A stretch of DNA of 64,000 bases, from contig NC_092650.1 in NCBI RefSeq assembly GCF_032118995.1, positions 15,766,501 through 15,830,500 on the forward strand. The letters run 5' to 3'. Positions 37,601 to 48,276 of this stretch are shown piece after piece. The DNA is from Asterias amurensis (lineage: Eukaryota; Echinodermata; Asteroidea; Forcipulatida; Asteriidae). The translations under genes and the position numbers were made by a program. The notes under the pieces are model-generated. The model did not search any database. It had not been told where the DNA came from and saw only the letters and a program-made list of their open reading frames with translations. Every line of letters begins with the position of its first letter. Within the stretch, counting starts at the first letter, position 1.

Positions 37601-37774
37601 TAGGCCTAGTATTTTTTTAGTACAATGTTGAAAGAAAACTTTACGTAGAAAAATAGCGTCTTGTTCCTTCAGAAAATTTGAAGATTCAAAGTTGTCTTTG
37701 TAAGTAAACCATGCACATTTTGATCTATACATGCTATACATACCACAATCTCTGTTGTTTTGTAGCACCCACAT
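25629..37774 (-). CDS. NBN: Nibrin, MRN double-strand-break repair complex subunit, complete, 15 coding exons
   Basis: Exons in transcript order: 37744-37774, 36848-36898, 36104-36186, 35425-35573, 33886-34045, 32732-32835, 32442-32559, 32022-32218, 30492-30583, 29615-29798, 28202-29117, 27631-27741, 27248-27388, 26159-26272, 25629-25712. They join in frame to 844 aa (human 754). The start MWVL echoes human MWKL. The FHA domain (about 11-104) keeps the phosphopeptide-binding G25-R26, S40-R41-N42-H43 and a KFGS loop. Tandem BRCT domains follow (about 106-325; YEPLVVAFSS, LGGHVVPEWSKECTHLIM). Residues 329-695 are charged and probably disordered. The C-terminus has the MRE11-binding KNFKKFKK (772-779), MPHIIGGSDL, and the acidic ATM-binding tail DDDLFNWEP followed by KRRR. 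Known role: nuclear partner of MRE11-RAD50 that recruits ATM. Oddities: the exon 4 donor is GC, and exon 11 is very large (916 nt). Confidence 0.97.
26000..26090 (-). mobile_element. tRNA-derived SINE remnant in NBN intron 14
   Basis: TTGCTTAAGGTCACAAGTG and CGAACCCACACTATGCT match the SINE head in reverse orientation. Confidence 0.5.
26335..26718 (+). mobile_element. Family A TTAA MITE in NBN intron 13
   Basis: TTAA at both ends, AGGCACTGGACAC and GTGTCCAGTGCCT. The central GAGACCTCAGCTGAGGTCTC is a perfect 20-bp palindrome. Confidence 0.9.
29469..29524 (+). mobile_element. Family A right-end fragment
   Basis: Only GTTATGCTAACAATTATTTT to GTGTCCAGTGCCTCTAA is present. NBN intron 10. Confidence 0.7.
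30705..30945. mobile_element. Degraded copy related to the GCGTTCCAC MITE
   Basis: TTGCGTTCCACTTGTGCAAA matches the 5155-6059 element end. GGGCGCTGCCATATTGACATC and CAGCAAAAACAATG recall its interior. NBN intron 8. Confidence 0.5.
31108..31226 (+). mobile_element. 5'-truncated SINE tail
   Basis: GTCTCAGAATTCATCACCG, ATACTCAGCGCTTTGAGTAC and TATAAGACTTTGATATTATT match the 3' part of the SINE at 60244. NBN intron 8. Confidence 0.75.
31735..32010. mobile_element. Family G palindromic MITE flush with NBN exon 8
   Basis: CACAGATTTACATTAAACTT near 31736 and its complement AAGTTTAATGTAAATCTGTG near 31986 form the ends. It stops ~12 bp short of the NBN exon 8 boundary at 32022, just inside the intron donor. 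Confidence 0.75.
32236..32270. repeat. A-rich low-complexity tract
   Basis: A runs with interspersed TAATAATAA just upstream of the NBN exon 8 acceptor (minus strand: a T-rich polypyrimidine tract). Confidence 0.8.
32981..33592. repeat. Tandem pair of palindrome-bearing elements in NBN intron 5
   Basis: ATTATAACACACCTCTTGCTT starts both copies (32983 and 33183). Both share AGACCGAGCTGTTTTATAAA and end in a palindrome with GTCTATTCCCCCTCGGGCC opposite GGGGGAATAGATGAC. Copy 1 lacks ~190 bp present in copy 2. Confidence 0.8.
34083..34431 (-). mobile_element. Family A TTAA MITE in NBN intron 4
   Basis: TTAA on both sides, AGGCCGTGGACACT and GTGTCCCGTGTCT ends, reverse orientation. Confidence 0.85.
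34505..34600 (+). mobile_element. SINE head fragment
   Basis: GTAGCCGAGTGGATAAAA then CTGATCAGCAGAGTGTGGG and GTTCGAGTC: a tRNA-like head without its body. Confidence 0.6.
34715..35385 (-). mobile_element. tRNA-derived SINE interrupted by a family A MITE
   Basis: SINE body 34715-34892 and head 35281-35385 (CCACACTCTGCTGATCAGAA, GGTGCTCTTAACCACTAGG) are separated by the A copy at 34893-35280. NBN intron 4. Confidence 0.85.
34893..35280 (+). mobile_element. Family A MITE inserted in a SINE, TTAA duplication visible
   Basis: Sequence around it reads CTTGC-TTAA-[AGGCAGTGG...CCACTGCCT]-TTAA-GGAC. The uninterrupted SINE at 60244 has a single TTAA in the same place (CTTGCTTAAGGACAC on the minus strand). 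Length 388 bp; the best reference copy for the family. Confidence 0.92.
35675..36027 (+). mobile_element. Family A TTAA MITE in NBN intron 3
   Basis: TTAA both sides; nearly identical to the copy at 34893 but with ~35 bp missing in the middle, so a recent relative. Confidence 0.88.
36240..36531. mobile_element. Family B MITE, asymmetrically deleted
   Basis: AGGAACACGTTGCC left end and GGCAACGTGTTCCT right end. Most of the left half before the centre is missing. NBN intron 2. Confidence 0.85.
36993..37349. mobile_element. Family D variant MITE carrying a nested MITE
   Basis: GGGCCCAATTTCATGGCTC and AGCCATGAAATTGGGCCC are perfect ends. The inner GCTTAC/GTAAGC pairs are pushed apart by the nested element at 37088-37243. 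NBN intron 1. Confidence 0.8.
37088..37243. mobile_element. Nested MITE with TAGACCTTAT ends
   Basis: TATAGACCTTATGCACATG and GACGTCAATGCATAAGAT ends; matches the stand-alone copy at 41040-41216 in reverse (TTGACCTC, GGCCAAT). Confidence 0.75.
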
Positions 37775-38070
37775 TGTGATAGTTTTTGTTCAGATATTGC
37801 CGTCAGCAGTCAGGTCGATCCTCCATGATGCAAAATCATACAGCGCGCTCGTCGACTTCAGACGTAACTTCCGCCCGCGCCGCGTGTGTGTGTGTGACAT
37901 CGGTCGGTCTGCGGTAACCTTTGGCCCCATTTTAACAACCGTCCACGACCGTCATCACATTCGGGCTTGGGTAGAATTCGGTGATGACGGTCGTTGTATT
38001 TGTTAACGTTTACCTTTCCTTATTGTTTTTTTCTAAGCGCTACAGGTCTTGAATTCCCCAGATGGATAAC
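37775..38070 (-). promoter_or_regulatory. Presumed NBN promoter and 5' UTR region
   Basis: Directly upstream of the NBN ATG, with a CG-rich patch at 37844-37880 (CCGCCCGCGCCGCG). ACGGTCGT motifs form an inverted pair around 37943-37995. No core promoter element can be asserted. Confidence 0.3.
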
Positions 38071-38188
38071 TTTCCGTATGGCGCCACCACTTTTTCACTC
38101 ATTTTTACAAAAAGGGATATATCAATCAGGTAAATTAGATATTATATTATTTCATATCGAATGAAAAAGTGGTGGCGCCATACGGAAA
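38071..38188. mobile_element. 118-bp MITE with perfect 27-bp inverted ends
   Basis: TTTCCGTATGGCGCCACCAC and its complement, each extending through CTTTTTCA, at 38071-38097 and 38162-38188. The interior is AT-rich. Confidence 0.88.
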
Positions 38189-39124
38189 CTTTTCCGGAAA
38201 TTAGGTCAGTTTTTTAAGGAGACTGCACCGTCAGATTTCCCCAACTTTTTGTATGAAGAAAGGTGCCAGCCCAAAACTGGTTCAGCTGTCCCGAGACTCA
38301 CCAAAACATAACCCCAACCCCTTCAAAAAAGATTGGTCGCCTTTGAAAAAAAAAAAAAAAAAAAAATCATACAAACTCATCAAAATGAAACAATTCAGTA
38401 CGCCTACATGTTAATATTCAATTTTATTTAATATTAAGTTTTTAATTTCTGCTGCCACACCTGTTCAGTTACTCTTTAATGTTCAAGTTTTAATAACCAA
38501 GTATAACCAATTTATGATGATACACTCTGTCAAAGAGAAAAGGTCTCAGTCTCCATAATACTAAATCACATAAGAACTTTTTTTCAAGTGTCATAATATT
38601 TACAAAGCTAGCGGTTTGGATTAAAAACTTGAAACACGGGAGAAAAACAAAAAATAACCAGTGATGTTGATATTGATTTACTTTCTTAAACATTTCCTGT
38701 ATTTTGTGTCACTCTACTGAACATTTGCCAAATAATGACATACAGACCTGTGTAGGTACTATAGGTTACTCAATAATAGGTCATAATTTGCATTTGTTTA
38801 TAAAATATTAAACTTCAATTTTAAATCACAAAGGGAAACTGACTGGGTTTGGGTTGAACAACCAGAGGTGATGAGAGTAATTACTAATGAAACTTGGATA
38901 ATTCAAGGGTACGTCAAAATTATGCCATTTCTACTGTTTGGTAACCCCTGGGGTTATATATTTCATGGAGCTTTTGGAAATAGTATCCAAAGCACTAGAG
39001 GAGTAGACAAATGAGTAGGATTTCTTTACTTATGGTAAAAAAAATATTGTCTGATTTTCTTCACCAGGCCAACATCAAAAATAAGAATTCAGCCAAAAGT
39101 CTGAACAATCTCACATCCCTGCAA
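38189..39124. other. Intergenic AT-rich stretch
   Basis: A 21-A tract at 38346-38366. Otherwise no recognised repeat or exon between NBN and borealin. Confidence 0.4.
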
Positions 39125-39215
39125 AGTATAATTAAAACTGTCAAGAGCAGGATGTGAACCTGTGATAACTAGATTAAAGTACAGGCGCTCTCCCAAACTG
39201 AGCCAACTTAACCTC
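39125..39215 (-). mobile_element. tRNA-like SINE fragment
   Basis: Reverse complement has a box A-like GGCTCAGTTTGGGAGAGCG and a box B-like GGTTCACATCC, as in a tRNA-derived head; no mature tRNA fold was confirmed. Confidence 0.45.
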
Positions 39216-39887
39216 ATCTTGGTAGTTTCCCTCCTCCCATTTGTGTTCAAGGTGCCAGCCAGAAGCATTAAAATATTAAAATGTATTCAATACTAAACTA
39301 TTTACATAAACAAAGATCGTGATTATCTCAAAGAAGGTACATTGATGCTAAGATAACTTAGACCCTTTAAACGGATTCGGCCGAGTGATCACTACTGTAA
39401 AACAAGCCATCTTTGAAACAAACACAAGTCCTTCCAAATCGCACAAAATATTAGGAGGTATACTAATGACTATGACAACTAACATAAGGAGCTATTTACA
39501 GTTAAATAGATCTAACTTGATCAAAGGTTTGAAGGCACTACATGTACACTCCAAAAGAGAATATAAAATTTGGTGTTCTGTACAGACAGAGGCAAACTTT
39601 TTTAACCATTCAACTCCATCACCCAATTCAGATAGCCTTTTGAATAGTTTTATGGGGACAACTTTTCTGACCAAGCAGGAAACCACAAAGTAAAAAGAAA
39701 ATTAATAGATGTCAAAATTTGCATCGGGATAAAGAACATTATTTTGTTTTACCCATACACCAATGTGTATCAAGCACATGCATACTTAACACACATGGGT
39801 GATATTTTATAAAACCAAATAATATTCTTTATCCCTGATGCAAACTTTAACATCTGTTAAATTGCTGCTATAAAAAGCTGGTGTCAC
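39216..39887. other. Borealin 3' flank, nothing recognised
   Basis: AT-rich and presumably includes the borealin 3' UTR. No clear AATAAA on the minus strand could be assigned. Confidence 0.35.
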
Positions 39888-42800
39888 TCAGGGGGATACG
39901 ATCACACTGTCTTCTTGACCCGTTGAGCAGGTCTTCAGAATCTTGGCCAGCTTGTTTTGCAGTAGAAGGATATTTTGACGTGTCGTTTCATTGATACTCA
40001 TGTCAACCTTAGGCGATGAGCCCACAATCTCCAAGGCCTGAAAGAAAGTTTACAAACAAAAAAAACATAATTTTTATTTGTTCGATAAGAAGTGTTCTTT
40101 TAGAAGAGAAAAAAACTTACAAGCTGTTGGTCTTGATGTTCCCAAAAAATACTTATTTAAGTATTTGCTTAGCGTGAGTGTATTTTGCTCAGCAGTAACT
40201 AGCTTAAAGCCATTTTACACTTTCGGAACAGAAAAATAAATAAAAGTTCACAGATTTACAAATAACTTACAGGGTTTACAGAAGGTAATGGTGAAAGACT
40301 TCTCTTGAAATATTATTCCATGAAATGCTTCACTTTTCGAGAAACCATTAAAACATTTATCAATTCTCGCTAATGAGAATTACAGATTTTTTTTGAACAC
40401 ATGTCATGACACGACGAAACGTGGGGAAACAAGGTTGGGTTTTCCCTTTATTTTCTCCCGACTCCGATGACCGATTGAGTCTAAATTTTCACAGGTTTGT
40501 TATTTGATATAGAAGTTGTGATACACGAAGTGTGGGCCTTGAAAAATACTGTTTACAGAAAGTGTCCAATGGCTTTAAAGACACTGGACACTATTGGTAA
40601 TTGTCAAAGACCAGTCTTCTCACTTGGTGTATCTCAACATATGCATAAAACAACAATCCTGTGAAAATTTGAGCTCAATTGGTCATCGAAGCTGCGAGAT
40701 TACAATGAAAGAAAAAAACACCCTTGTCACATGAAGTTGCATGCTTTCCGATGCTTTATTTCAAGACCTCAAATTCTTATTCTAAGGTCTCGAATTCAAA
40801 TTCGTGGAAAATTACTTCTTTCTAGAAAACTACGTTACTTCAAAGGGAACTGTATCAAACAATGCTTTATACTATCAACAGCTCTCCCTATTAATCGTTA
40901 CCAATAAGGTTTTATGCTAAAAAATATTTTGAGTAATTACCAATAGTGTCCACTGCCTTTAAAGCACATTGCGACATTGGTAATTGTCGAAGATCACAGC
41001 AAACATTTTTATGTGACCCAACTTATTCAGAGCTGCCAATAGACCTTATACATTGACGTCATCCAGCCACCATCTCAGAGGAAAAACGGTGACGAAACAA
41101 TTGAGACGCACAGATTTGTACGAGCGGCGCATTATAGTATTGGCCAATGAACAACCTCCTTTTGACCTCTAGGTGAGGGTGCCCTACTGAAATGATGTCA
41201 TGTGCATAAGGTCTATATTTTCATCTTCTAATTAGGGAGATTTTGTACAAAAATCAGGGAGATATTTAGAGTTGTATTCAATAAAATAGGAAAAAAAAGT
41301 TTCCAGAATCAAGGAGATTTTTAAATTTGCTCATCAGAACAGGAAAGACAGGTTTGTTTTCAGAGAACTTTCTGCAGAAGCAGGGAGAAGTTGGCAGCTA
41401 TGCATTTAACATACCTGAAATATTAACAAGAATGTGAACATTTTGGCTCCATTGGTCTTTGCAGTCACAAGGAAATAGCGGAAAAAAACTTTCTCTGTTT
41501 AATTTTAAGAGTGTGTAGTGACTGTTGCTATGTATATTTAGTCATGCAACAGCCGTTATTTTGGTACAGAAAACATGTACATTGTATATTATTGCTACAT
41601 GCAACAGCTCCTACCGTGCTCTCAACCAGCACACAGTTCCAGACTGCTACCCTATACCACACTTGCAAGACGACACGGCAGGACTTCACAGCAAAAAGGT
41701 ATTTTCGAAACTGGACCTCGTCCGCGCTTGGACCTGTCCATCCTGACGCAAACGTATAGCTTCCCTTTAAAACCGAGTGGTGCAATCGTTTCTACTTTTT
41801 CAAAACCCCAAAGTCTGAGTTTTACTTACTGTGCCATCACCAAATTTGATGATATTTCCGTCTGGTTTAGCGCTAGGTAAAGAAAGGGGACTGCCAGACA
41901 ATGACATCATAGTCTCTCCTCGTCTCGCTTCACGCATTGCACATGTAGCTGGCGTCACTGGCAACCTGCAATGAACAATTTATAACAAAATATAATACTA
42001 ATTAACAGTGCTTATAAAGGAGGCATGATCACAGCGCTTGACAACATGAAACCCTCACACAAAAAGTATACATCAAACATTGTGAAAACAAACAAAGCAA
42101 GCAATCATGAATAAAGACATCAATTATAAATAGATGTTAAATTTTAAGTCAAATCTATTTCAAATAAGGCCTTGAAATGAACTGTACTCTTGAAGGGGCA
42201 CAGGCTACCAAATTTAGTGGTGGGCAATAAATCAGATTTTGTTGGAAGTCTAACGAGGGCAAGGAGATCAACAAAATTATTCGTGTTTATGTGGGGCCAG
42301 GTTTCCAAATTGTTTGTGTCATGGGGGCCATGCGATAAGTTGATTGGCCTTTGGATTGTGTTATTTCTCACCCCTTATCATTAGCTGTGTCTCAGACCAA
42401 TGCAAAGTGGACAATATTTACAATCTGTGCTGGGCAGCATAACGTATTTTGCTCAAGAGTGCTGGGCAAAACGTGAGAGTCCTAGTGTAGATTTCACCAA
42501 ACTCTTCCGAACTTAGGATTAATCTTAGGACTTAGGACGGGTTCAGTTCCGTATCTAAATAAGTAGGACGCATTGAACCCATCCTACGAGTTAGGATTAA
42601 TCCTAGCGTTTCGTGAAATCGACTGCATGGCAGGCCCACCCAGTACCGCCCACCGTGGCTACAAGGCTACAACACTGGGCACAGCAACTCAAGAGGAAAA
42701 TGTAAATTTGTACAGGCACACTGCACAGGGCACTACTGCAATTGCTGCGGACCCTTGGGTTATTTCTAGGCCTGCTTAAGGGCTTGAGTAAAAACTGACC

Positions 42801-45800
42801 TGGGATCAAACTTGGGGGTGATCGCTGGTGTGTCCCATCCTGAACCCAATGCTTTCCCAGCTTTCCCGGTCCTGGCAGCTGGTGTTACAAATGTATTCCT
42901 TGCTGATGCTTTCCTGAAAAAAAGAAAAGGAGAAATAAAAAAAAGGCTGTAGCGAACTGATGACTGGACAAAACAGCCCTTGGGGTATTAATGGCCTCAT
43001 GTTTCGATTCTAGCAGAGTCATTTTCCATAATGGCTTCCATTTGCCATCTTGGTGTTAAAATGTTGATGGAACCGATTTGTACACGCGGTACAAAGGATT
43101 GGCAAATGACAACGAGCCGTTTTACACTGGTCCCTGTCTTTATCAGCAAGACAGGTATTGGCTTCATAAGCATACATATGCACATCAGATTTAACTGCAA
43201 CTCTTCAGGACCATGAAGGCCATGTGAAATGAATGGGAGGTCAAAGGTGATGATGGCCATGCCCTAAAAGGCAGATATCTGGCGTAATAACTAGGAGCCT
43301 CGAAGTGTGACGTCAGAGTTTCAGGCTACTTCTGTTTTAACCACTAAAGTGAGGACGCCCTTCCCAAGTGACGCCCACATGCGAGGTCTTTACATTACGT
43401 ACACACAACAGCAGTGTACAACACTATTTGACTTCTTCCTTTAAACCAATGTGTATTTAAAGGAACACGTTGCCTTGGATCGGACGAGATGGTCTATAAA
43501 AAAGCGTTTGTAACCCTTTGTTATTAAATGTATATGGTTGGAAAGATGTGTTAAAAGTAGAATACAATGATCCACACAAGTTTGCCTAGAAATTGCGTGG
43601 TTTTCCTTTTACTGTGTGAACTAAAACGGTCGGCCATTTATGGGAGTAAAAAATTTGACTCCCATAAATGGCCAACCGTGTTAGTCGACGAGGTAAAAGG
43701 AAAACCGTGCAATTTCGAGGCATGTTTGTGTGGATCATTGTATTCTACTTTTACAGCATCTTTCTACACATATGCATTTTATAACAAACGCTTTTCAAAG
43801 ACCACCTCGACCGGTCCAAGGCAACGTGTTCCTTTAAGCATTGTATACCATCTACTCCCTGATTTGTTTTTAGTTTTACTGCACCTTGTACAGCCAGCAG
43901 GGTGGACATGTGCACAATGCAAATCTTTATAATTGTTATAATACCTTGTAGATCTTCGGAGTGTCTGTGGTGGTCCTGCACTTCCCTCTGTGTTCACATT
44001 TTGGTTTGTGCCCAGAACACTCTTCTTTTGTGTTTTGCGTTTGGTCGCTGTCGTGGTTCGCTTCCTTCCCTTGGCTGATGCTTTCTGTGTACAACATTGC
44101 AATGGAAGTAATAAGTCAAGTGTTCAAAACTAATCTTACCCTCTGACCATTTGATTTGAGCACTTTTCCGAATGATGATAGACTGTGCCAGCCTGTGATA
44201 AGATACCATGAGGTGAATGCATATCTGCACACAGGCTTGGAGTTAACCAAAGCACCCACAGCAATTGCTGTGGTGCCCTGTGCTTTTACTGTTTGCAAGG
44301 TTTTAATACAAGTTAAAAGTTTCCTCAAAGGTGCCCCTTACCAGAGGGAAATTGTTGTGCCCACTCAAGAACAGTATACAGTCAACCCTCCAACTATATG
44401 ACCCTTCAACATCACCCAACAAGGTTTTACACAATATACAAAGCTAGTCTGCTATGAATGGAACCCTAGATACATGAACATGAATGTTGCATGGAGAATA
44501 TTCACACCGCACGTATCTACCAAACAAGGTACATGTACTCAAGGCGCTGAGTATATACAAACTTTCAGTAAGATAGGTTATTGCAGTGATGAATTTTGAG
44601 ACCCAATTAGTTAGCACCTTATAAGGGTTTACAAGGTGCTACGGCGCATACAGCGCAGCCACAGCCAGGAACACCGGGCCAAACCCCTTCTCTTTTCGAT
44701 AATTGCACTGGGTTCTTTTACACGCGTTACACAACACATGAGACCAACAGCTTTACGTCCCATCCGAAGGACGAAGCAATGGTAATTTTTCTTACTAAAG
44801 GACACAAGTGTCACGGCTGGGGATTCAAACTCACACTCTGCTGATCAGAAACACCAAAGTTTGAATTCGGTGCTCTTAACCGCTCGGCCACGACACTTCC
44901 AAAATAATAAATTTTTGCACCGACAGGACGATATTATATTGCAATCTTTTTCTACTTATCAGGCAATGATTGTCAATACAGTGTCATGGTGCCAAAAACA
45001 AATTATTAAGGACAAAAAATTGAAACCCTTCTTTTGAGTTATCATCTGGTTCTTCCCACGCACAAGCTAGTGTACCGGGCTGATTACAACTGATATGCCA
45101 ATTTCGTAACAAAACAAATTCAAGTTCACAACAATCATAAATTATAAAACAATTTAGAACACCCCACCATGCACAAAATGGCTGATAAAACAACACAAAT
45201 AAAAGCATTGTAAACATTTTCTGAAGGACCACATTTCAGATCATGCTTACACCATCAAACTTCCTGAAATTTGGGTCCTGAAAGTCTCACATTTTTGAGA
45301 AATCCTGGGGAGCATCGTTATTATCAAGTCAAAGTCAAAGTGGGCAAACCTTTTTCGTGGCTGTCGTCCCCTCTGCACCTTGAGTACTCTCTGTAGCTGA
45401 AGACTCTCCCTGGGATGAGGAGACTGTCTTGTGCTCTGCCGATGTTGGGGGTAGTATTGATGAAGTAATAGAGTCAACGACCTCCGTCACTTGATGCAAC
45501 ATATTATTGTTGACACTACCTCCCTTGGCTATGGTGGCAAACACAAAGCACCGTTAGACACTAACAGTGGTGTCAATCCGTGTCGAACACAGTACTTAAA
45601 GACACTGGACACTAGTGGTAATTATCAAAGACCAGTCTTCTCACTTGGTGTATCTCAACAATTGTACATAAAATAACCAACCTGTAAAAATTTGAGCTCA
45701 ATCGGTTGTCGAAGTTGCGAGATAGTAATGGAAGAAAAAACACCCTTGTCACAGGAAATTGTGTGCTTCAGTTGAGATTTTGAGACCTCAAATTCGGAAT

Positions 45801-47141
45801 CTGAGGTCTCGAAATCAAATTTGTGGAAAATTACTTCTATCTCAAATATTACGTTACTTCAGAGGGAGCCGTTTCTCACAATGTTTTATACCATCAACCT
45901 TTCCCCATCACTTGTTACCAAATAAGGTTTTATGCTAATAAGTATTTTGCAAAATTACCAATAGTGTCCACTGCCTTTATAAGTCAACACTGGCCCTTGA
46001 CACTAAAACTACTGGCCTCAGGCCAGTAAAATTTGAGCCCTGTTTTTTCAAACAAGGCTCAAGCCAAGAAGAAAACATTTAAAATGAAAAATAATTAAAG
46101 GAACACGTTGCCTTGGATAGGTCGAGTTGGTCTTTGAAAAGAGTAATTGTAACCGTTTGTTAAAAAATGCATATGGTTAGAAAGATGTTGTAAAAGTAGA
46201 ACACAATGATCCACACAAACATGCCTCGAAATAGCACGGTTTTCCTTTTACCCCGTTGACTAACACGGTCGGCCATTTATGGGAGTCAATTTGTTGACTC
46301 CCATAAATGGCCAACCGTGTTAGTTTTTACAATGAAAGGAAAACCATGAAATTTTGAGGAAAATTTGTGTGGATCATGGTATTTTACTTTTAATACATCT
46401 TTCAAACCATATGCATTTTATAAAAAAGGTTTCAAATGCTTTTTATAGACCAACTCGTCTGCTCCAAGGCAACGTGTTCCTATAAGAGGAGCTGCAAAAA
46501 TAATGCTTTTCCTCTTAAATCAAAATAAATTAACACACACTTTATGGGGCATAACTCTAAGGTAATTATTCCCCGGGATAAATAAAATGAAAGATTTTTT
46601 AAAAAAATCTACGGTAAGCACTGACATGAAAATGGGCCCTGATTTTTAAGAGACAAACTTACCCATAAACTCCGCCCTTGTCATTTCTCGTATATTCTTA
46701 GGGAGCTTAAATAGCTCCATCATACAGGCGTGATTGATGGCCGCACATATTGCCTTGCACTCATTATCTGCTTGAAGAAGGCAGTTAGCCACTGAGGGAA
46801 AAAAAATGAGATGAAATATATCTTTTAAAAAGCAATTCTTGTAACACAACAATATTGAGCTGTTTCTCACAAAGTTTTATTCCATCAACCTTTCCCTTTC
46901 ATCAATCGTTACTAAGTAAGGTTTTATGCTAATAATTATTTTGAGTAATTACAAAAAGTGTCCACTGCCTTTAAAAATTGAGTGTTATCTAGTCATTCAA
47001 ACCTCTCATGTCAAAGTCCTTGAGATACAGCTCCAGCTTTTCCCTTTTGTCTTCGTTGCTGGAGTTACTGCTCTCGTTGCCTCCGGATGGTGCCGATGCT
47101 TTGCTCGACTGCACCGTCTTCGTCCTCCTCTTCTTGGGCAT
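39888..47141 (-). CDS. CDCA8: Borealin, chromosomal passenger complex subunit, complete, 7 coding exons
   Basis: Exons in transcript order: 47003-47141, 46663-46791, 45350-45528, 43945-44084, 42800-42913, 41830-41965, 39888-40037. They join to 328 aa (human 280). The basic start MPKKRRTK leads to the family signature LYLKDFDMRV, then ELFKLPKNIREMTRAEF; these match human FLKDFDREV and EILRLPKALREM, the helical INCENP/survivin-binding region (about 35-90). The middle is Ser/Thr-rich and basic. Residues about 197-238 carry three Thr-Pro sites (FVTPAAR, WDTPAITPKFDPR, LPVTPAT), as expected for mitotic kinase targets. The C-terminus (NETTRQNILLLQNKLAKIL) matches the dimerisation domain. Known role: with INCENP, survivin and Aurora B it acts at centromeres and the midzone. 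The ATG has A at -3. It is head-to-head with AIRIM. Confidence 0.95.
40204..40578. mobile_element. Family C TTAA MITE in borealin intron 6
   Basis: TTAAAGCCATTTTACACTTT start and AGTGTCCAATGGCTTTAA end. Shares ATTTACAAATAACTTACAGG and CATGTCATGACACG with 56049 and 63216. Confidence 0.85.
40575..40962 (+). mobile_element. Family A TTAA MITE sharing a TTAA with family C
   Basis: Starts at the TTAA that closes the family C copy (40575-40578) and ends GTGTCCACTGCCTTTAA. Full set of family blocks. Confidence 0.88.
41040..41216. mobile_element. MITE with TAGACCTTAT ends in borealin intron 6
   Basis: TAGACCTTATACATTGACGT and ATGTGCATAAGGTCTA ends; the stand-alone relative of the nested element at 37088. 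Confidence 0.75.
42486..42623. mobile_element. Family E MITE in borealin intron 5
   Basis: AGATTTCACCAAACTCTT and CGTTTCGTGAAATCGAC ends; GGATTAATCTTAGGAC and its complement inside. Confidence 0.8.
43457..43837. mobile_element. Family B TTAA fold-back MITE in borealin intron 4
   Basis: TTAA both sides, complete two-armed element with the GACTCCCATAAATGGCC centre. It ends ~110 bp from the exon 4 donor. Confidence 0.9.
43838..43944. repeat. Copy of a short interspersed motif
   Basis: GCAGGGTGGACATGTGCAC and flanks match 19785-19865 (CAGCAGGGTGGATATGTGCAC). It lies between the family B copy and the borealin exon 4 donor. Confidence 0.5.
44507..44900 (-). mobile_element. Full-length tRNA-derived SINE in borealin intron 3
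   Basis: Reverse complement begins GTGTCGTGGCCGAGCGGTTA (box A), then GGTTTGAATCC-like box B variants, TTCGTCCTTCGGATGGGACG, and a tail with TGAGTACATGTACCTTG. Nearly collinear with 60244-60665. Confidence 0.88.
45596..45980 (+). mobile_element. Family A MITE in borealin intron 2
   Basis: TTAAAGACACTGGACACT start; the right target site has decayed to TTATAA. ~70 bp from the borealin exon 3 acceptor. Confidence 0.85.
46095..46484. mobile_element. Family B fold-back MITE in borealin intron 2
   Basis: TTAA left, decayed right site (TATAAG), complete palindromic interior. Confidence 0.87.
46858..46974 (+). mobile_element. Family A right-half fragment
   Basis: From CTGTTTCTCACAAAG to GTGTCCACTGCCTTTAA. 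Borealin intron 1. Confidence 0.8.
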
Positions 47142-47593
47142 TTTGTCTGTTGATTTCTCGGCGATTGGTAATGGAACAACAACTAGCTAGAAAAACAAGT
47201 TATTATATAATTTTAATTTTCTGTAAAATAAGCATAATGTCACCCTGGAGTCCTGTACATCGGTACTACCTCTAAAAAATGAACAACTTACACAATGCAA
47301 AATGGTTTGAACCTTATATTATAGTAAACGCTGTCAATGGCAAAATCACTTGTTATGATAGATGATTAAACCGCTTCCAAACTCCCGAGAAAATTGGGGT
47401 GAAGTTTGTTTTCCAAAGTCTGGAAACTTAATTGTCCACCCTTCAAATGGTTCAGCAAGAGTTTTTAATAAAACGTTTTTTTTAATAGACTAAACCTAGC
47501 GGGCCTAGGCTAAAATGCGTCCATGTCGGTGACAAAAAAGAACATCGCCATTTAATTTTTTTTATTGGACTATTAATGTTAATAAGCGTTTTG

Positions 47594-47983
47594 TTAAAGG
47601 AACACATTGCCTTGGATCGGTCGAGTTGGTCTTTGAAAAGCGTTTGTAACCGTTTTTTATAAAATGCATATGGGTAGAAAGATGTTGTAAAAGTAGAATA
47701 CAATGATCCACACAAACATGCCTCAGAATTGTGTGGTTCTCCTTTTACCTCGTCGACTAACACGTCGGCCATTTATGGGGGTCAAAATTTTGACCCCCAT
47801 AAATGGCTGACCGTGTTAGTTCGCACAGTAGAAGGAAAACCACGCAATTTCAAGGCAAACTTGTGTGGATCATTGTATTCTACTTTTCAAACATCTTTCC
47901 AACCATATGCATTATATAAAAAACGGTTACACACGCTTTTGTTTTGACCAACTCGTCCGATCCAAGGCAACGTGTTCCTTTAA
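47594..47983. mobile_element. Family B TTAA fold-back MITE, complete
   Basis: TTAA on both sides. The central GGGGGTCAAAATTTTGACCCCC-type palindrome is intact; this copy is very similar to 20118-20507. Confidence 0.9.
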
Positions 47984-48276
47984 GGGTTTTACTGGATTGT
48001 TGCATACAGAGCATGATTTGCCGAAAAGCGCCGACCATGGATGGAAACTACGATCCTGACGGCTCGGCGACAGTTCGGTACTTTGGCACTGACTTCAGCA
48101 TGTTCAGTGTTATGTTAACTAACGACAACGTCGCCCTAATTTCTGGCAATTTTGGTTTCAAAAATAATTTTATTCTAATAATAATATTTGTAATTTGTAA
48201 GGCTTGCACCTTCAACAGGATTAAGCTTTTTACATGGCACGTGGGTGGGACCATTTATTCCTCCATGGCCGGGCCA

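Noticed and set aside
37731-38006. 91-codon plus-strand frame opposite the NBN start
   Set aside because: Covers the CG-rich NBN upstream region and exon 1 complement; no homology.
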